Shown: positions 52,451 through 63,777 of the stretch, piece after piece
How positions within the stretch are numbered: position 1 is the first letter of the stretch
Layout: every line of letters begins with the position of its first letter
Assembly: GCA_000320545.1 (NCBI GenBank)
Contig: ADNK01002596.1
Location: 116,331 to 180,330 of the forward strand
DNA length: 64,000 bases
DNA from: Bigelowiella natans CCMP2755
Taxonomy: Eukaryota > Cercozoa > Chlorarachniophyceae
Reading direction: 5' to 3'
Notes under the pieces: model-generated
What the model was told of the DNA's origin: nothing
Seen by the model: only the letters and a program-made list of their open reading frames with translations
Database searches by the model: none
Position numbers and translations under genes: made by a program

Positions 52451-54843
52451 TCACTATGATGCATCCCTTTACTAACTCTCCTCCGTCAACTTGTAAGAGT
52501 AATAATAATAACAATAATACCATTGTTATTAGGCCGTTCTTCATGTAAGAGCAATTGACGAGAACTTACATTATGATAATGAAGAACGGGGAGGAGGAGA
52601 CGCAGCAGCTGAAGTAATCGGGAGTACCAATGTAACTTCTCCAGCCGACGATACTACTACTACTGCTACTACCCGAGTAACGAAACCCTTAGGTTCCAGA
52701 CCCGTTGATGCTGCAGCAGCAGCAGCAGCAGCAGCAGAAAGGGACCAGAAATATAGCAACAACAACAACAACAAGAAGAAGAATATTGGTGGTGGTAGAG
52801 CAGATGTTGGTAGTAGTGGTGGCTTGAAACTACCGACGAGTCCTAAGCGGGCAAACAAAATGAGGCAGCAGCAGCAGCAGCAGCACATCCATAGCCGAAC
52901 TGGTGCTACTGCAGTATTGGGGTCCTCAATGAGGGGCTTTGAAGATAATGACCAGTAAGTTAAACAACATCTTATACAATACAGGCAACAAAATGCCAGT
53001 GGAAGCAGCAGCAGCAACATTAATCTTTAGCAAGAATAGCAACAACAGTAACAACATCTATCAAGAGATATAAACTTTTACCTCATTGTTGGTGATGAAA
53101 ATAATGCGACAGAACATTCTATGATTATGCTGTCTAGCGTATTCAAATGTTTGTCAATGTTTCGTGCCCAAATATTGAAAATTTAGAGAATTTTTGCAAT
53201 TTCAAATTACTCTTTATGCTACTGTTGTTAGTGTAATTGTTATTATAATTATCATCACTACTACTACTGCTACTACTACTAATTTATTTTATATTATAAA
53301 TATGGAAAGAATCTCTTGAGTATGTTCTTTTACAGATTCATGGAAGATTTATACGAAACACTGCTCGAGGCTGAAAATGCAATTACAGCCGAGAAGTCGC
53401 GTATACAACCGATTAAAGCGAATTTGAAGGTGAAGTGTAAAGGCGGCTACGGTGTATTTCATCCTTCTTGCCACCATCGTTAGAATTATCACCATAAATC
53501 TTCGAGCTACTTTAATCTACTATCAATCTAATACTAGTATGTGCAACAAATAATAAATTGTGGGTGGCTTAGGTGACAATCGATGTGCTCCTCAATCATG
53601 GCGCCGACATTGTGTTGGCATTCCGACTAGTTACGATGGATGTTTCCAACTGCATCGACATCGACGGCGAGGTGGCTGCTATCTCCCTTTCTTTCCTCCC
53701 CCCCCCCCCTTCTCCTCCTCTCTCTCTATTTATATGTCTATATATCTCCCTTCGAAATCAAAACCATAAGAAGAGGTACAGAAGAAGATAGAAGGATTAG
53801 GAAATGTGAGAGAGAGAGAGAGAATGAGATCTTCGAATGGAGGTAGAAGAAGAGTGGTGAGAGGAGTGGTTCTGCTGCTGGTTGTGTCGTCGTTGTGTTG
53901 TGTGTACTACTACAACAACATGTTGTGGTCGATAGTTTGAGGCAATAAACTCCAAGTTTAAAGCAATAGAAAAGGAGGCAGCAGAGTCCTACAAACTCAT
54001 TAATGATGCTGACATCTCCACCTTAGCGCGCACGTAAGACTGAATGCATTTTGAGAAAATAGAGAAAAGTAACAAAGAAGATATAGTTGCCTATGATAAT
54101 TAATATTATATTTATGACACATATCATACTAATCCTACTACCATCATTGTTGTAGTGGCTAAATAGTGAAGAAACGTAAGCTCAATAGAATACTTAACCA
54201 TATTCATTGCCAACTCCCACTCGAAGGTACACAAACCTGCAAAAGGGACATCGCGGTTTTACGCAAAGGGCCAACAATAGAAATAATACTAATGCCAACA
54301 ACGATCCTGACACCATGTCGCCGCTGGAATGGAACCATAGCCAGCGGTCGCCACTTATCCGAGAGGAACCTAATTCACCGCAGTTGGGTACCACTACTCA
54401 TGCTGGCGAGGTATGCCAATCGAAGAAGAAGAAGAAGAAGAAGAGAAAGACCTTATGTTGTGAATTAGAAATAATTAACACTGTTGTCACTGCTGCTGCT
54501 GCTACTACTGATGCAGCTACTACAAATCATGGCAGCAAGTGATTAACAATGGCGATGGTCATGATCAATCAATATATCTGGTACTATTAGGTGAAGCTCA
54601 TAGAACGCCTGATGAAGAACAAACAACACCAGGAGGATGTCGACGCGGTTGTGACTGCTATACAGGAGCGTCGGGAGGCAGTTTTCCGTACCAAGTTAGA
54701 CGACGACAGACAACATGCATGTGCTTCATTGATTGTAGCAGTAATTGTAATAGTAGTTCACATAATATACACATCAATATATTCAAATGCACCCGTCTAT
54801 CGCCCACGAACATAAACATAATGTGATTAAAATATATATAGGC

Positions 54844-54884
<41 letters not shown>

Positions 54885-55234
54885 CTAATATTGTTGTGTA
54901 CATCGAACTCAATAAAGCATCATATGAACAGATACAACCAAATCGTGATTACTGAGAAGTATAAAGCAACTATTGAGAAGGCAAAGTGGGGTGAGTTGTG
55001 GTGGTACTTGATCTTTCTCTGCCTTACGACGTATGTCGGAATTCACACCTCAAGTCGGAACAATAAGGCAAGCTTTTTAATGCGCGAAGGAGGTTCGTAT
55101 GTACGTACGTACTACTACATAATCACGACTACAACGCCATAAACGAAAGGAATTGAACGACGCAAATAGTACATGTTTATGTGACTATTGATCATTGCCC
55201 ATTCCTATCTTCATCGATTTACGATATTATATAA

Positions 55235-55267
<33 letters not shown>

Positions 55268-55307
55268 GTAATTATCACACATTACTCAACATATTTACTC
55301 AACCAAC

Positions 55308-55374
<67 letters not shown>

Positions 55375-55676
55375 TGTGTGTCTGTGTGTCTGTGTACATA
55401 TAACGTCATCCTTACACAGCGGTCTCCACACTGGTTGAGGACGAATTTTCAGAGCAAATTTCGATCTTAAAGCGCAATTTTCTTGAGATCGATTCAGTGG
55501 ACGAGTTTTATATGTGGGCAAAGGGGCCCTTCCTTGATGTATTCTACCCTGAACAACGTGACCAGTACTACGACGGTAACACGCTCAAGGACAGGACACC
55601 GACATATTTGGGGCAGGGTCGAGTGGTAGGCCTACCAAGATGGCGGCAGCAAAGGTGCTGGTGCTGGTGGTGCTTA

Positions 55677-55709
<33 letters not shown>

Positions 55710-58163
55710 AGACTATAACAAAACATACATCTATCCCAGTCGCCCTCACAGTAGCAAACATTATGGAAGCAAGTGAATATATTTGATGTTTCTTTCTTTC
55801 GAGTCTCCTAACAGAAGGCTCTGTTAATAATTTGTATCTCAACAACTAATTCTCCCTCATTCATTTATTTTTACATTAGATGGGATATCGTGGATTGTGA
55901 ATTGTATCCAAGCTATAAGGAGCTCGGAGACGTTTGTACGAAGGAAATTGATCGTTGGCCTTGGATTCCAGTCATGGAACATCACGGTTCAACCGAAATG
56001 TTTGGCAACAATTGGTTATACGAAGATCCTCCAGGGCCGTTTTCGTACTCATGGGCATCAGGCACTAGCCGGTGGTATCCAGGGGGGGGGTTCTCACAGG
56101 ACTTTCCCGACGTAACGAATACGACAATGGTGTATGAAGAGTCCACTAATTCAATGGTAAGCGCGGCGCGCGTGGCAGCCGCTGCTTTGGTCACGGAGCT
56201 CATGAATAAGACCTGGATTGACTCGATGACGCGCGTTGTCTTCGTCGAGTTCAACGTCTACAATGCCAATGAGGACCTGTGGTTAATAGGGCGCATGAAT
56301 GTTGAGTTTCCAAACACTGGAGGGATAAAGTCGAGTGCCAGTCTCGAAGTTCTCACAGGTATTCAAGTATTTGTTTTGTACGAGTTTTGTCCACCGATTA
56401 ATTGCAATATTATCTTAAATCTAATTGGGTTATTATGTGTTGTTATATTTGGGGCTGCTGTGTGTTGGGTGAAATACTATCAAACAAACAGAAATCTCAT
56501 GGCCATTCAAGCCCGAGTCTATCCATATTTGGGTACTAAAATTCGTGGTGCTTGTGTTCGCTCTTTGGAACTTTGTTCAATGGTGCGTGAACGCATGCTT
56601 CCTCAACGTTGGTGTGCGGCGAAGCAGGAATCTCAACATCGATAGCTTCTACAACGCTGTTGGAATGTTCATCAACGCTCTCTGGGCGCTAGTCATCCTT
56701 TCCCAGATTGGAATGATTCTCGCGACTAATTCGATTGATTTTGCGACTCAAAATAGCTTTATTGATATGACAGAGATCTCTTTCCTCAGTCAAGGGTAGA
56801 TGATAGAGTGAAGTAGTAGTGAGGTGGATGGTTAGCTTGGTTCTGCTATTGATGCTAATGATGATGCCGATAATGATGCTGACGGTGCTGCTGTGGCTTC
56901 TTTTCCTGATTACTACAGCATTTATTCATCATCACACCTTCCCATCATTAGCAACTAAAACTCTACTACTACCACTACTACTCTCCCTCACATAGGTACA
57001 CAAACTTCTTCTCGATGTTGCTCTTCTTACTATGGGTTTGTGCAGTTTTCTCAATGTCTTCTGTGTGTGTCTTGTGTGTGTGTGTATGTGTGTGCGGAGT
57101 ATTTAAGTTATCATCATTCTTCCTCCTTCGTGATTTATAATTATGCATCGTTGACGATGATCGATCAATCATAATGTCATTGATTGACGAGTAGTAACAA
57201 AATATACTGCTGCTGCTCTCTCCCTCTCTCTCTCTTTCAGGTAAAGCTGACAGACCACTGGTCTGTCCAACGGGAAATCTCGCGACTTGTTGTGATGATT
57301 ATGGTGCTGCTCCATGAGCTGCAGTATCTCCTCCTGTTCATGCTGATAATGTGGATTGCCTTCGCAACAGGCATCTTTGTCGCGTACGGCTACAGGTGGG
57401 AGGGTAGAGAAGAGAAGAAAAGCGAGGCGGGGGAAGAAATAGCGAGGGGGGTGGTGGAGAGAGAAAATGGACAAGATAGACTAAGAAAGAGATTTTTAGT
57501 CTTCGTCCTCGTCGTTCGACAGTGCACAGGAAAATATAGCAGCATCAACGCAGCATCTCTATTCGTCGTTTAGTTTCACTGCGATTCCTTCTATCATTTA
57601 GGAATAATCAGCACTCCCTATGGATTACTTCGCTATTAACAACAATTTCAAATGCATTTAATGGCGAGGATCTCCTCGATCAGCGTGATCAGTCTCCATT
57701 TATGGGTACAATCTATGGAGTCGCTGCACTCATCCTTGTCCTTCTTGTCCTCATGAATCTCGTCATCGCTATCCTTACTGCCGCGTACGAGAATGCAAGA
57801 GAGGAGGTCGGCGACGCTTTCTGGTATTAAGTTTGGAAAGTTCAGAAATGAGTACAAGGAAAGATGATCAGAGACGTGAGGAATATGTAGTAGTCATATA
57901 GTTCTCTTTCAAATAAGAGCACAATCTTTATAATTAAGTGCTCAACATTATCATTTTTATCATCGTTTTGTTTCAACCTTGGCTTTAGGGCGGGACATCA
58001 ATACCGACTTATACAGCAGTACACTAAAACGATGACAAGTAGTATTATTCATACGACGATGTTTATATAAGTGTACAGATAGTCATATAGTGGTGAGAGC
58101 TACGAGATATCATTTAGATACAAAATTAATTTTATATACATGTATATGTGTACATATTATATA

Positions 58164-58197
<34 letters not shown>

Positions 58198-58209
58198 GCT
58201 GTCTGTGAA

Positions 58210-58241
<32 letters not shown>

Positions 58242-58374
58242 AAATGGAAAGTATCTTAAAGCTAAATATGGGGAGACAAGGAGTGCATGTGTAATTTTGG
58301 CTGTTATCAATAAGGACCACCATGTTTATTTGGTGCTTCATTACCTCTTCCTCCTTAGGTACCAGCAAAGATAA
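40222..58374 (+). CDS. Giant ankyrin-repeat polycystin (PKD2/TRPP-like) channel with SH2-like module
   Basis: About 44 exons, about 2,650 aa. Exon ends include 40222-40458, 40909-41079, 43245-43423, 43920-44085, 44276-44445, 44603-44816, 46102-46368, 46628-46855, 47274-47733, 50325-50706, 52533-52954, 55420-55654, 55880-56358, 56492-56795, 57241-57395 and 57602-57823. Phases match at every junction except after the exons at 48583 and 54591, whose donors I could not fix. Order: acidic N-terminus with repeated DDDDDIEIF / DDDIAIF motifs, SH2-like region, a helical region, ankyrin repeats, poly-Gly/Gln linkers, then the channel. It should be an integral membrane protein with a very large cytosolic N-terminus. 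The last exon reads FWY-stop if unspliced (stop 57828-57830) or FWYQQR-stop if spliced to 58359. The ATG at 40222 follows an acceptor and an open in-frame stretch, so the N-terminus may extend. Confidence 0.75.
42001..42055. repeat. (AT)n microsatellite
   Basis: About 27 AT units in an intron of the channel gene. Confidence 0.95.
42525..42616. repeat. 46-bp tandem duplication in an intron
   Basis: Copies at 42525-42570 and 42571-42616 differ by one base. They end just upstream of the exon at 42649 of the channel gene. Confidence 0.95.
44276..45412 (+). other. SH2-like module of the channel protein
   Basis: Exons 44276-44445, 44603-44816, 44998-45073 and 45262-45412 encode this region. It begins FWWRFFGVRTREEKLEVF, a helical lead-in. 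Then come EFREFISRYGPL, DWFYPYDRQE and WVARLGWRHKNMAFVF. These align by eye with an SH2 domain: the W-F start, the alpha-A helix with R-E, and the FLVR strand, here WVAR with the key arginine kept. A beta-rich stretch follows (YECELQSIKVSGV). SH2 domains bind phosphotyrosine. Binding here is inferred from the arginine only. Confidence 0.5.
47943..54410 (+). other. Ankyrin-repeat region of the channel protein
   Basis: Ankyrin signatures are spread over many exons: GDTPILAAARANHQ (48142-48183), a degenerate FGCNTLHHIVV (from 48583), YGNCLLHFLAAS (49223 on), GETPLSILL, WTILRNAVQYGDDRLVELIL (49995 on), HTLIHVATS, then the clearest pair KNPLHYIASK and LTPLHVAAKANQLEIVDLM (51249-51497) and RTALFFAVEQGNWQICSLLL (51621-51839). 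Another possible repeat, VTIDVLLNHGADIVLAF, lies at 53573. Linkers are rich in Gly, Ala, Gln and Asn. Such arrays are usual cytosolic partners of TRP-family channels. Confidence 0.75.
54932..57823 (+). other. Polycystin channel core
   Basis: The first membrane helix is WWYLIFLCLTTYVGI (54932-55092). The large extracellular polycystin loop follows: EFYMWAKGPFLDVFYP, GLPRWRQQRW, then WIDSMTRVVFVEFNVYNAN (about 56214-56271), the clearest hallmark of the PKD2 family. Membrane helices S2-S5 follow (KFVVLVFALWNFVQW, MFINALWALVILSQIGM, MLLFLLWVCAVF, LLLFMLIMWIAFATGIF). The pore segment is LLTTISNAFNGEDLLD, then S6 GVAALILVLLVLMNLVIAIL. PKD2 channels pass cations, often in cilia. The pore has no canonical G-D/E filter that I can name with confidence. 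Confidence 0.85.
55312..55395. repeat. Compound (TA)n(TG)n microsatellite
   Basis: A TA run followed by TG units lies just upstream of the acceptor at 55419 in the channel gene. Confidence 0.95.
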
Positions 58375-58574
58375 AAATCATCAGCTACAGCAAGTCAAGG
58401 TTAGTGTCTACAAGGGGTAGACGTAGTTGTGCGCGCTGCAGAAATCTTGGAAAGATAGACGTGTTGTTTACAACCTATTTTCAGTGCCACTTGTGTCTGT
58501 GTGTTTGGGGGGGGGGGAGCGCAGTGACACAGGAATTTCAATTTGATCATTTTCATTCCTGTCCTTCTTATCAG

Positions 58575-59008
58575 AAAATGAAATTACGCTGCAACGAATG
58601 CTTACACAAAGTAGGAACAATCTACTTGACAACATCCTTGTGATTACTGCTAAGTATTCATTTTCCGTACGTATACCTCCTCTCGAGCTCTGACATTGTC
58701 ATCCTTCTTTGTTTGAGCAGCTTGTTCTTTCTCACCCATTGTTTGTGTCAACGGACTGTTTAACTCGTTGTGCTTTAGCTATATAATCTGGGGTGTACAT
58801 CGCGTATGAATTCACTGAATAATATTCCTCTGTCTGTCTTCTCAGGTTGTACAGTTAATTGGTCTTGTCATCTCTTCAATGTGGTCAACATGCTGCGGTT
58901 GCTGTCAGCCTACGGACACTTTTATGTAAGTAGTAAAATGATGGCTGACTGATAACGAGAAAATAGAAGAGGAAGATGATGAAGTGGGCTGTATGTTTGT
59001 GTGTGTGT

Positions 59009-59052
<44 letters not shown>

Positions 59053-60032
59053 AAGTCACTGCGGATGAAAGCCAGGATAGCCAGCTTTTGTATCATAAAT
59101 CTAAATATGCTCTACAAATCTTTCAAGTAGTGGCGTCGTTGAATTAATTGTTAGGAATTCGGACGATGATGATAGTCCCGGGGAAGGTAGAACCTCATAA
59201 TTAATTAATTTCTTGTCGTGATCATTATGATCTGTCATATGCAAAGATCTTCTCCGATTGTACGAAGATAGTTTCATGTTTGTTTTACGTTTTTTCACAG
59301 AAAACGATGATGAGAGAGGGGAAATCGATTTTGCCAAGAAGCGAAGAAGAAAGTAAAGAAAGAATATAAACATAACATAAGAGCAGAAATGTATTTCCAC
59401 TTTGTACATATATTATTTTTACCATATTTGCAAGATTCTTAGCATTTATAATATCATGTAGTTAAGTAGGAGAGGTGTAAAGCAGCATGGGAGTATTGCA
59501 TGTTTGGTGGTCATTCTCAGTTGCTTCTCTTACGCAAATCTTCTGCTATAATATGCAAAATAAAACTTCGACAAGGTCCGCCCTTGAGTTTACCTGCAGC
59601 TGACATTAATGCTTTTATGGGATCCCATTTTAAAATTACTTGTTCAGTTCGATCTTGGATGGTCTGAAGAGTACTGAGGATATAGATATAGAATACGTCG
59701 ACAAATTCAAATCGGTAATAATAGTTGTTCTAGCGTTTTCTATCCATCAGCTATAAAATAGCCTGATCAATGCATGTATAACATCCATTAGCCGACGTTT
59801 CTATGGGTGTATGTTCTCTTTCTCTCTCTCTCTCTTTCTCTTTCTCTTTCTCTTAGTTCGTGTGTGTATGATTTGCTATCATGCATCAAAAGAATGTTGT
59901 TTAGATAAAATTTACGGATTTACGATGCTGTTTGTTCGTCATCAGGGAATTTATGCGTCACCACATAATAGTGGGAAGGAAACAAAAAGGACATTTCATA
60001 CTTTCCGAGCAGAGGAAACCAAGGAAAGGTAG
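58575..60032 (+). CDS. Four terminal exons with a membrane segment and CCGCC motif
   Basis: Exons 58575-58666, 58846-58925, 59648-59714 and 59946-60032 join in frame and stop at 60030-60032 (106 codons plus stop). The order is a polar helix (TLQRMLTQSRNNLLDNIL), a hydrophobic segment (VVQLIGLVISSMW) followed by CCGCC, an acidic stretch (STEDIDIEYVD), and a basic tail. The helix-membrane-CCGCC pattern recalls the fourth segment of tetraspanins, but no upstream tetraspanin exons fit in the 750 bases after the channel core. It could be an alternative cytosolic or membrane tail of the channel gene. Joining would need a donor other than the one giving WYQQR. Candidate linking exons at 58359-58398 and about 58441 were not resolved. 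Confidence 0.5.
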
Positions 60033-61188
60033 AAGACAAATTTGAAATCATGAAGCAGTAGAGCAGCTGGTTGAAATGTTGCAGTCATCATCAAAAATGA
60101 TGATTGTTAGCGTTCACTTTTGTCGAAGCATGCACATGACACTTGCTGTGTGTTGTTCACTTGCGAATGGTTTGGCGCCCACGCGCGGACGTTGCGATGC
60201 AATGCATTGTTGATGCAGTGCATGACGATTGATGAGCATGCTAGCATGCTGTGCAAGTCATGCTCTCCGATTTAGGCCATGATGCATGTTTGGACACTCC
60301 GCCTAGACTCAGTGAGCAAAAAGTAGCCACAAAAAAATGGCATCATGACAGCATGTGTGTGCATGCGCAGTTGTGTGGCATGCATGCTGTCTACTAGATC
60401 TAGCTACATGTGCGTGTGCATCGATCGATGTGCTGTTGCATTGCAATGTCGAAGTCTTCATCGCACATCGCATCGATGTACGAATGACAATGTGCACTAG
60501 CGATGCACGTACGTGCTAGCATGCTAGTCGTACACAGCAACCAGGACATTGCTCACATGCACATATGATGTGATCATCAGTGCCAGATCGAGTGGTTGCA
60601 CGTGCTAGCCATAGCTAGATAGCTAGATCTATGTGTACATAGAGATGTACATGTGGCAACATCGATCTGCTTGCATGCATGTATTCGATCGTCTATAGTC
60701 ATAGCGGCAGGCTGCGCAATGCAATGACATTTGTTTCACATTGTGTTGTTGTGGATGATGTCGTACGTAGTTCCGCACACATGTGGCATCATCACATGAA
60801 GCGCATTTTATGTTCCTTAGCCAGCCTCACTCCACACAAAGCGCTATTTGAAGACATCGCTGTGGACACGTGCAATGTCATCGACATGTCATTGTCATGG
60901 ATCAGACGACCTGCACAGATTAAAGATTGTGAATGTGTCATGATCAAATTGAGTATCTTCACTGCATGTAGTGCTAACAACGGCATTGAAATGCAACCCA
61001 CTTTCGGACATTTCATAAGGCTATTTCAAGCTCAAAAGTATATGCGATCCAATTCTCTCTATGTGATCCATGCCCATTTATTAAGGAGCCCTGAGGATAG
61101 GTCATCCATCACAAACTCTCTCGTGTTTGAATAGTCTGTCACTCAAGAGACATTGTGCCCCATTTTGAGATGATACTCACTGTGAAAT
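60033..61188. other. Intergenic spacer, GCATGC-rich
   Basis: This is the densest run of GCATGC, CTAGC, ATCGATCG and TGCACGT words in the window (about 60120-60700), with no trinucleotide arrays. A 151-codon frame at 60679-61134 lacks splice or family support. I call no gene. Confidence 0.6.
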
Positions 61189-61494
61189 TTGATGATCATA
61201 GAGGTTTATCATCCATACCAGAGAACTAGGAACACGACGAGCAGAAGGAGAAGCATCAGGCCTGCAACTTGTAATGGTGGAGTTCCAGAGCTTGTGCGGA
61301 AAATTCCAAAAGATGAATCAGTTGACTCAGATATTTGGCTCGAGCAGAGTGGGGATCGCGCATTTATCTTTGAAGAAATTTGATGGCAAAGTGTTGGAGC
61401 AGCATGCGCCTTTGAAAATGTTGTTCTCGCTGAGGCTGCCAAACTTAAGACCGCGGATCTTGTAGCGGCAGAAAACGCCATAGAACCGTGAAAT
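61189..61494. other. Region with competing coding frames on both strands
   Basis: On the plus strand, an ATG at 61189 opens a frame containing GGVPELVRKIPKDESV and SGDRAFIFEEI. It is cut by one in-frame TGA (61381-61383), then runs on in the same frame for about 35 more sensible codons (FENVVLAEAAKLKTADL) to a TGA near 61490. A 51-nt intron (gtgggg...ttggag) could remove the first TGA in frame. On the minus strand, 61481-61209 encodes 90 aa without interruption: a Ser/Ala/Arg-rich N-terminus like a mitochondrial presequence and a C-terminal hydrophobic helix (GLMLLLLLVVFLVLWYG). Only one is likely real. I cannot decide. Confidence 0.3.
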
Positions 61495-61738
61495 TTACCT
61501 GGGGTACCGAGAGGCGTAATATTTATGTAGCCATTCCCACACTGAGAACTTGAACTGGCAAATGACTCCGTTGTTGTGAACTTCGGCCCTGATTTTAACG
61601 ATGAGATGAATTTGCATGTAAATTGAGTGGAGAGTTTATGAACCTGTCTCGCTTCGCTTGGTCTTTCTCAGATTCCTCTTAAGCTTATGTAGTACCCTTG
61701 AACTTGATCTGCCTGTGTGTACATCTTCATAGTGGTAA

Positions 61739-61904
61739 TTACTTTCCGCATGCTGTTCCATTTTGATGCTGCTGGAGGGGCCTGCCGGAGTGCGTGGTTG
61801 TTGCCGTGCACACACACACACACACACACACACAGGATATGTTTCTTGCTTTTCGGCTGGAAGAAAAATACATAGAGGAAAACCCAAGACTGAGATTCTG
61901 AGGC
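61739..61904 (-). CDS. Possible two-exon 3' end of an unknown gene
   Basis: Exons 61904-61834 and 61781-61739 (minus) flank a CA/TG microsatellite intron and keep frame to a TAA. The first encodes an aromatic, hydrophobic stretch (SWVFLYVFFFQ) followed by lysines. The second is short and Gln-rich. The donor GTGTGT is weak. A different frame of the second exon is also open (61790-61636). No family is recognised. Confidence 0.25.
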
Positions 61905-62354
61905 CTAAAATAAAAGCAACAATATTTGAGGAATCAACCTGGACCTAATGATAGAAATTATTCGTAGTTATATCGATAAAATATAATCTTTTGTCAATAG
62001 ATATTTTGCCGTACCCCAAAAACCGACCAGGAATCGTGACAACAGTGTGTTACTGACCGTTTTTTTGTTTCGATTTCTCGAGATTAGTTAGTTAGTTAGT
62101 TAGTTAATCTTTTCGCGCCCTTGACTTCCCAGCTAAGTTGTTACACCGAAGTGATTTTCATAGTGGATGTTGTCTCATAACGGACATTGCGAAAGTCAAA
62201 ACTTGCATGGCAAAACATAGCAAAATTTGTGACTTATAGGACTAATAAACTTTTTTCTTTTTTCATTGGATTTCTCCTTCTTCTTCAGAATCTTCTTAGT
62301 TCTACTAGTAACATGTTGCCTGATCTCATCACCACAACAATAACAACAACATTA

Positions 62355-62359
62355 TCATC

Positions 62360-62414
<55 letters not shown>

Positions 62415-62420
62415 ACAACA
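62355..62420. repeat. (ACA)n microsatellite
   Basis: About 20 ACA units with one interruption, upstream of the centrin-like gene. Confidence 0.95.
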
Positions 62421-62640
62421 TAGAAGCGATACAGTACGAGCTACAGCATACCGCCATTTCCTGATTTCTAAAGATTTGCCCTCCACCACCAAGTCAAGGA
62501 CGCGAACAGAATAACTAACTAACTAACTAATTAACTAATTGCAATCAATTGTGCCACACCGAAGAGGCTAAGCATAGGTTACTCTCATTTAACTGGAACA
62601 GGTCCTTCACGCAGCGAGTTCCAACGAATCAGGGAAACCA

Positions 62641-63443
62641 ATGGCTACTAAAAAGGTTAATTGAGTACAATTTATACGGTTGAATGAAATTGGATTGACT
62701 GTGGCAACTGGAAAAACTAAACTCTCTTTGCCAATTTCGCTCTAAGCCATAGGATTTGTGTCTGCACCTCATTATAAACATGGATTCAAGTTCATATGAT
62801 GTAAATAGGAGGTATACGAAAGACCCGGTTTGAGCCAAGATGAAATTGAGGAACTTAAAGAAGCTTTTGCCTTATTCGATCATGAGAATAAAGGCTCCAT
62901 CGATGGGAAGGAACTTAAATCCGCAATGGAAAGTCTGGCTACAAAAAGAAAAATAAGATGGTCCACCAGATGATTGAAAGTATTGATAAAGAGAAAAAGG
63001 AGATTACGTTTCCAGCGTTCCTGGACATGATGACAGCCAAGATTGTAATCATTCTAATAATTTCGCCATTCTCATCTTCTAGATTCTAACCTTCTGGCAT
63101 ATTCCATATTTCTACCATATTCCTGTTCTGTTTGCTTTTGTAAACGATATGTGTAAACAGAGTGATACAGATTCTAGAGACGACATCATGAAAGTGTTTC
63201 AGCTGTTTGATGAGGAGGACAAAGGCTATATTACAGTTGACAATCTTAAAAATGTAACTCGAGAATTGGGAGAAAATATGACAAAGGTCATTCTTGCACA
63301 TGTGATGATGCATCCCTCGCATTAACTCCATCATTTGGAATCAGGATGAACTTGCAGAAATGATCACACGAGCGGACACAGATGATGACGGAAAAGTTAG
63401 CTTTGAAGATTTCTATGCAATAATGACGAAGAAATCATACTAG
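62641..63443 (+). pseudogene. Centrin-like EF-hand gene with a one-base frameshift
   Basis: Exons are 62641-62655 (MATKK), 62809-63044, 63161-63286 and 63345-63443. The order matches centrin: LSQDEIEELKEAFALFD, a first EF loop DHENKGSIDGKE, a second degenerate loop (DKEKKEITF) ending in FLDMMTAK, a third loop DEEDKGYITVDN, RELGENMT, and a fourth canonical loop DTDDDGKVSFED. Centrins act at basal bodies and centrosomes. Exon 2 is 236 nt where phase 0 at both ends needs 237. The frame changes within the A-rich run around 62940-62958, after SLATKR and before KMVHQMIES. No intron signals fit there. It may be a sequencing error in a homopolymer or a true lesion. If the base is missing only from the assembly, the gene is intact and about 170 aa. 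Confidence 0.75.
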
Positions 63444-63777
63444 AGGCTAGGTACGCGTAACGCAGCCCAATTTGCATGCATGTACATCGATGTTTCTCTT
63501 CACACTGCATTGAGAATGCCTTCTCAATGCACATGACGCTTAACGCCCATCTCTGGTCTTGAACGCAAGCGGTCCATGTCGATCTAGATGTTGATTTGCA
63601 AAACAGTCGCATGCATTTGTCTCAAAGTTGCCGCTGTGCGAGCTTTTTGTGCTCCATTTTCATTGCATCCACCAAACGCAAATGAGAAGCCAGGTTGACG
63701 ACCAACCAAAACTGTTCATTGCACATAGCCGTGATCACGATCTTTCGCACACATGACATCATGGAAGAGGGAATCGT
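63444..63777. other. Spacer after the centrin-like gene
   Basis: GCATGC-rich DNA (63470-63620) with no supportable gene. It leads into the telomere-like stretch. Confidence 0.5.

Noticed and set aside
52571-53020. 149-codon minus-strand frame rich in Leu, Cys and Ala
   Set aside because: It is the complement of the channel gene's low-complexity exon 52533-52954.
60679-61134. 151-codon plus-strand open frame
   Set aside because: It lies in a GCATGC-rich spacer, with no family motif and no splice or promoter context. Chance cannot be excluded.
61494-61640. Possible SECIS element after the in-frame TGA
   Set aside because: An ATGA...AA...TGAT order occurs near 61562-61596, but the flanking bases do not pair into the needed stem.
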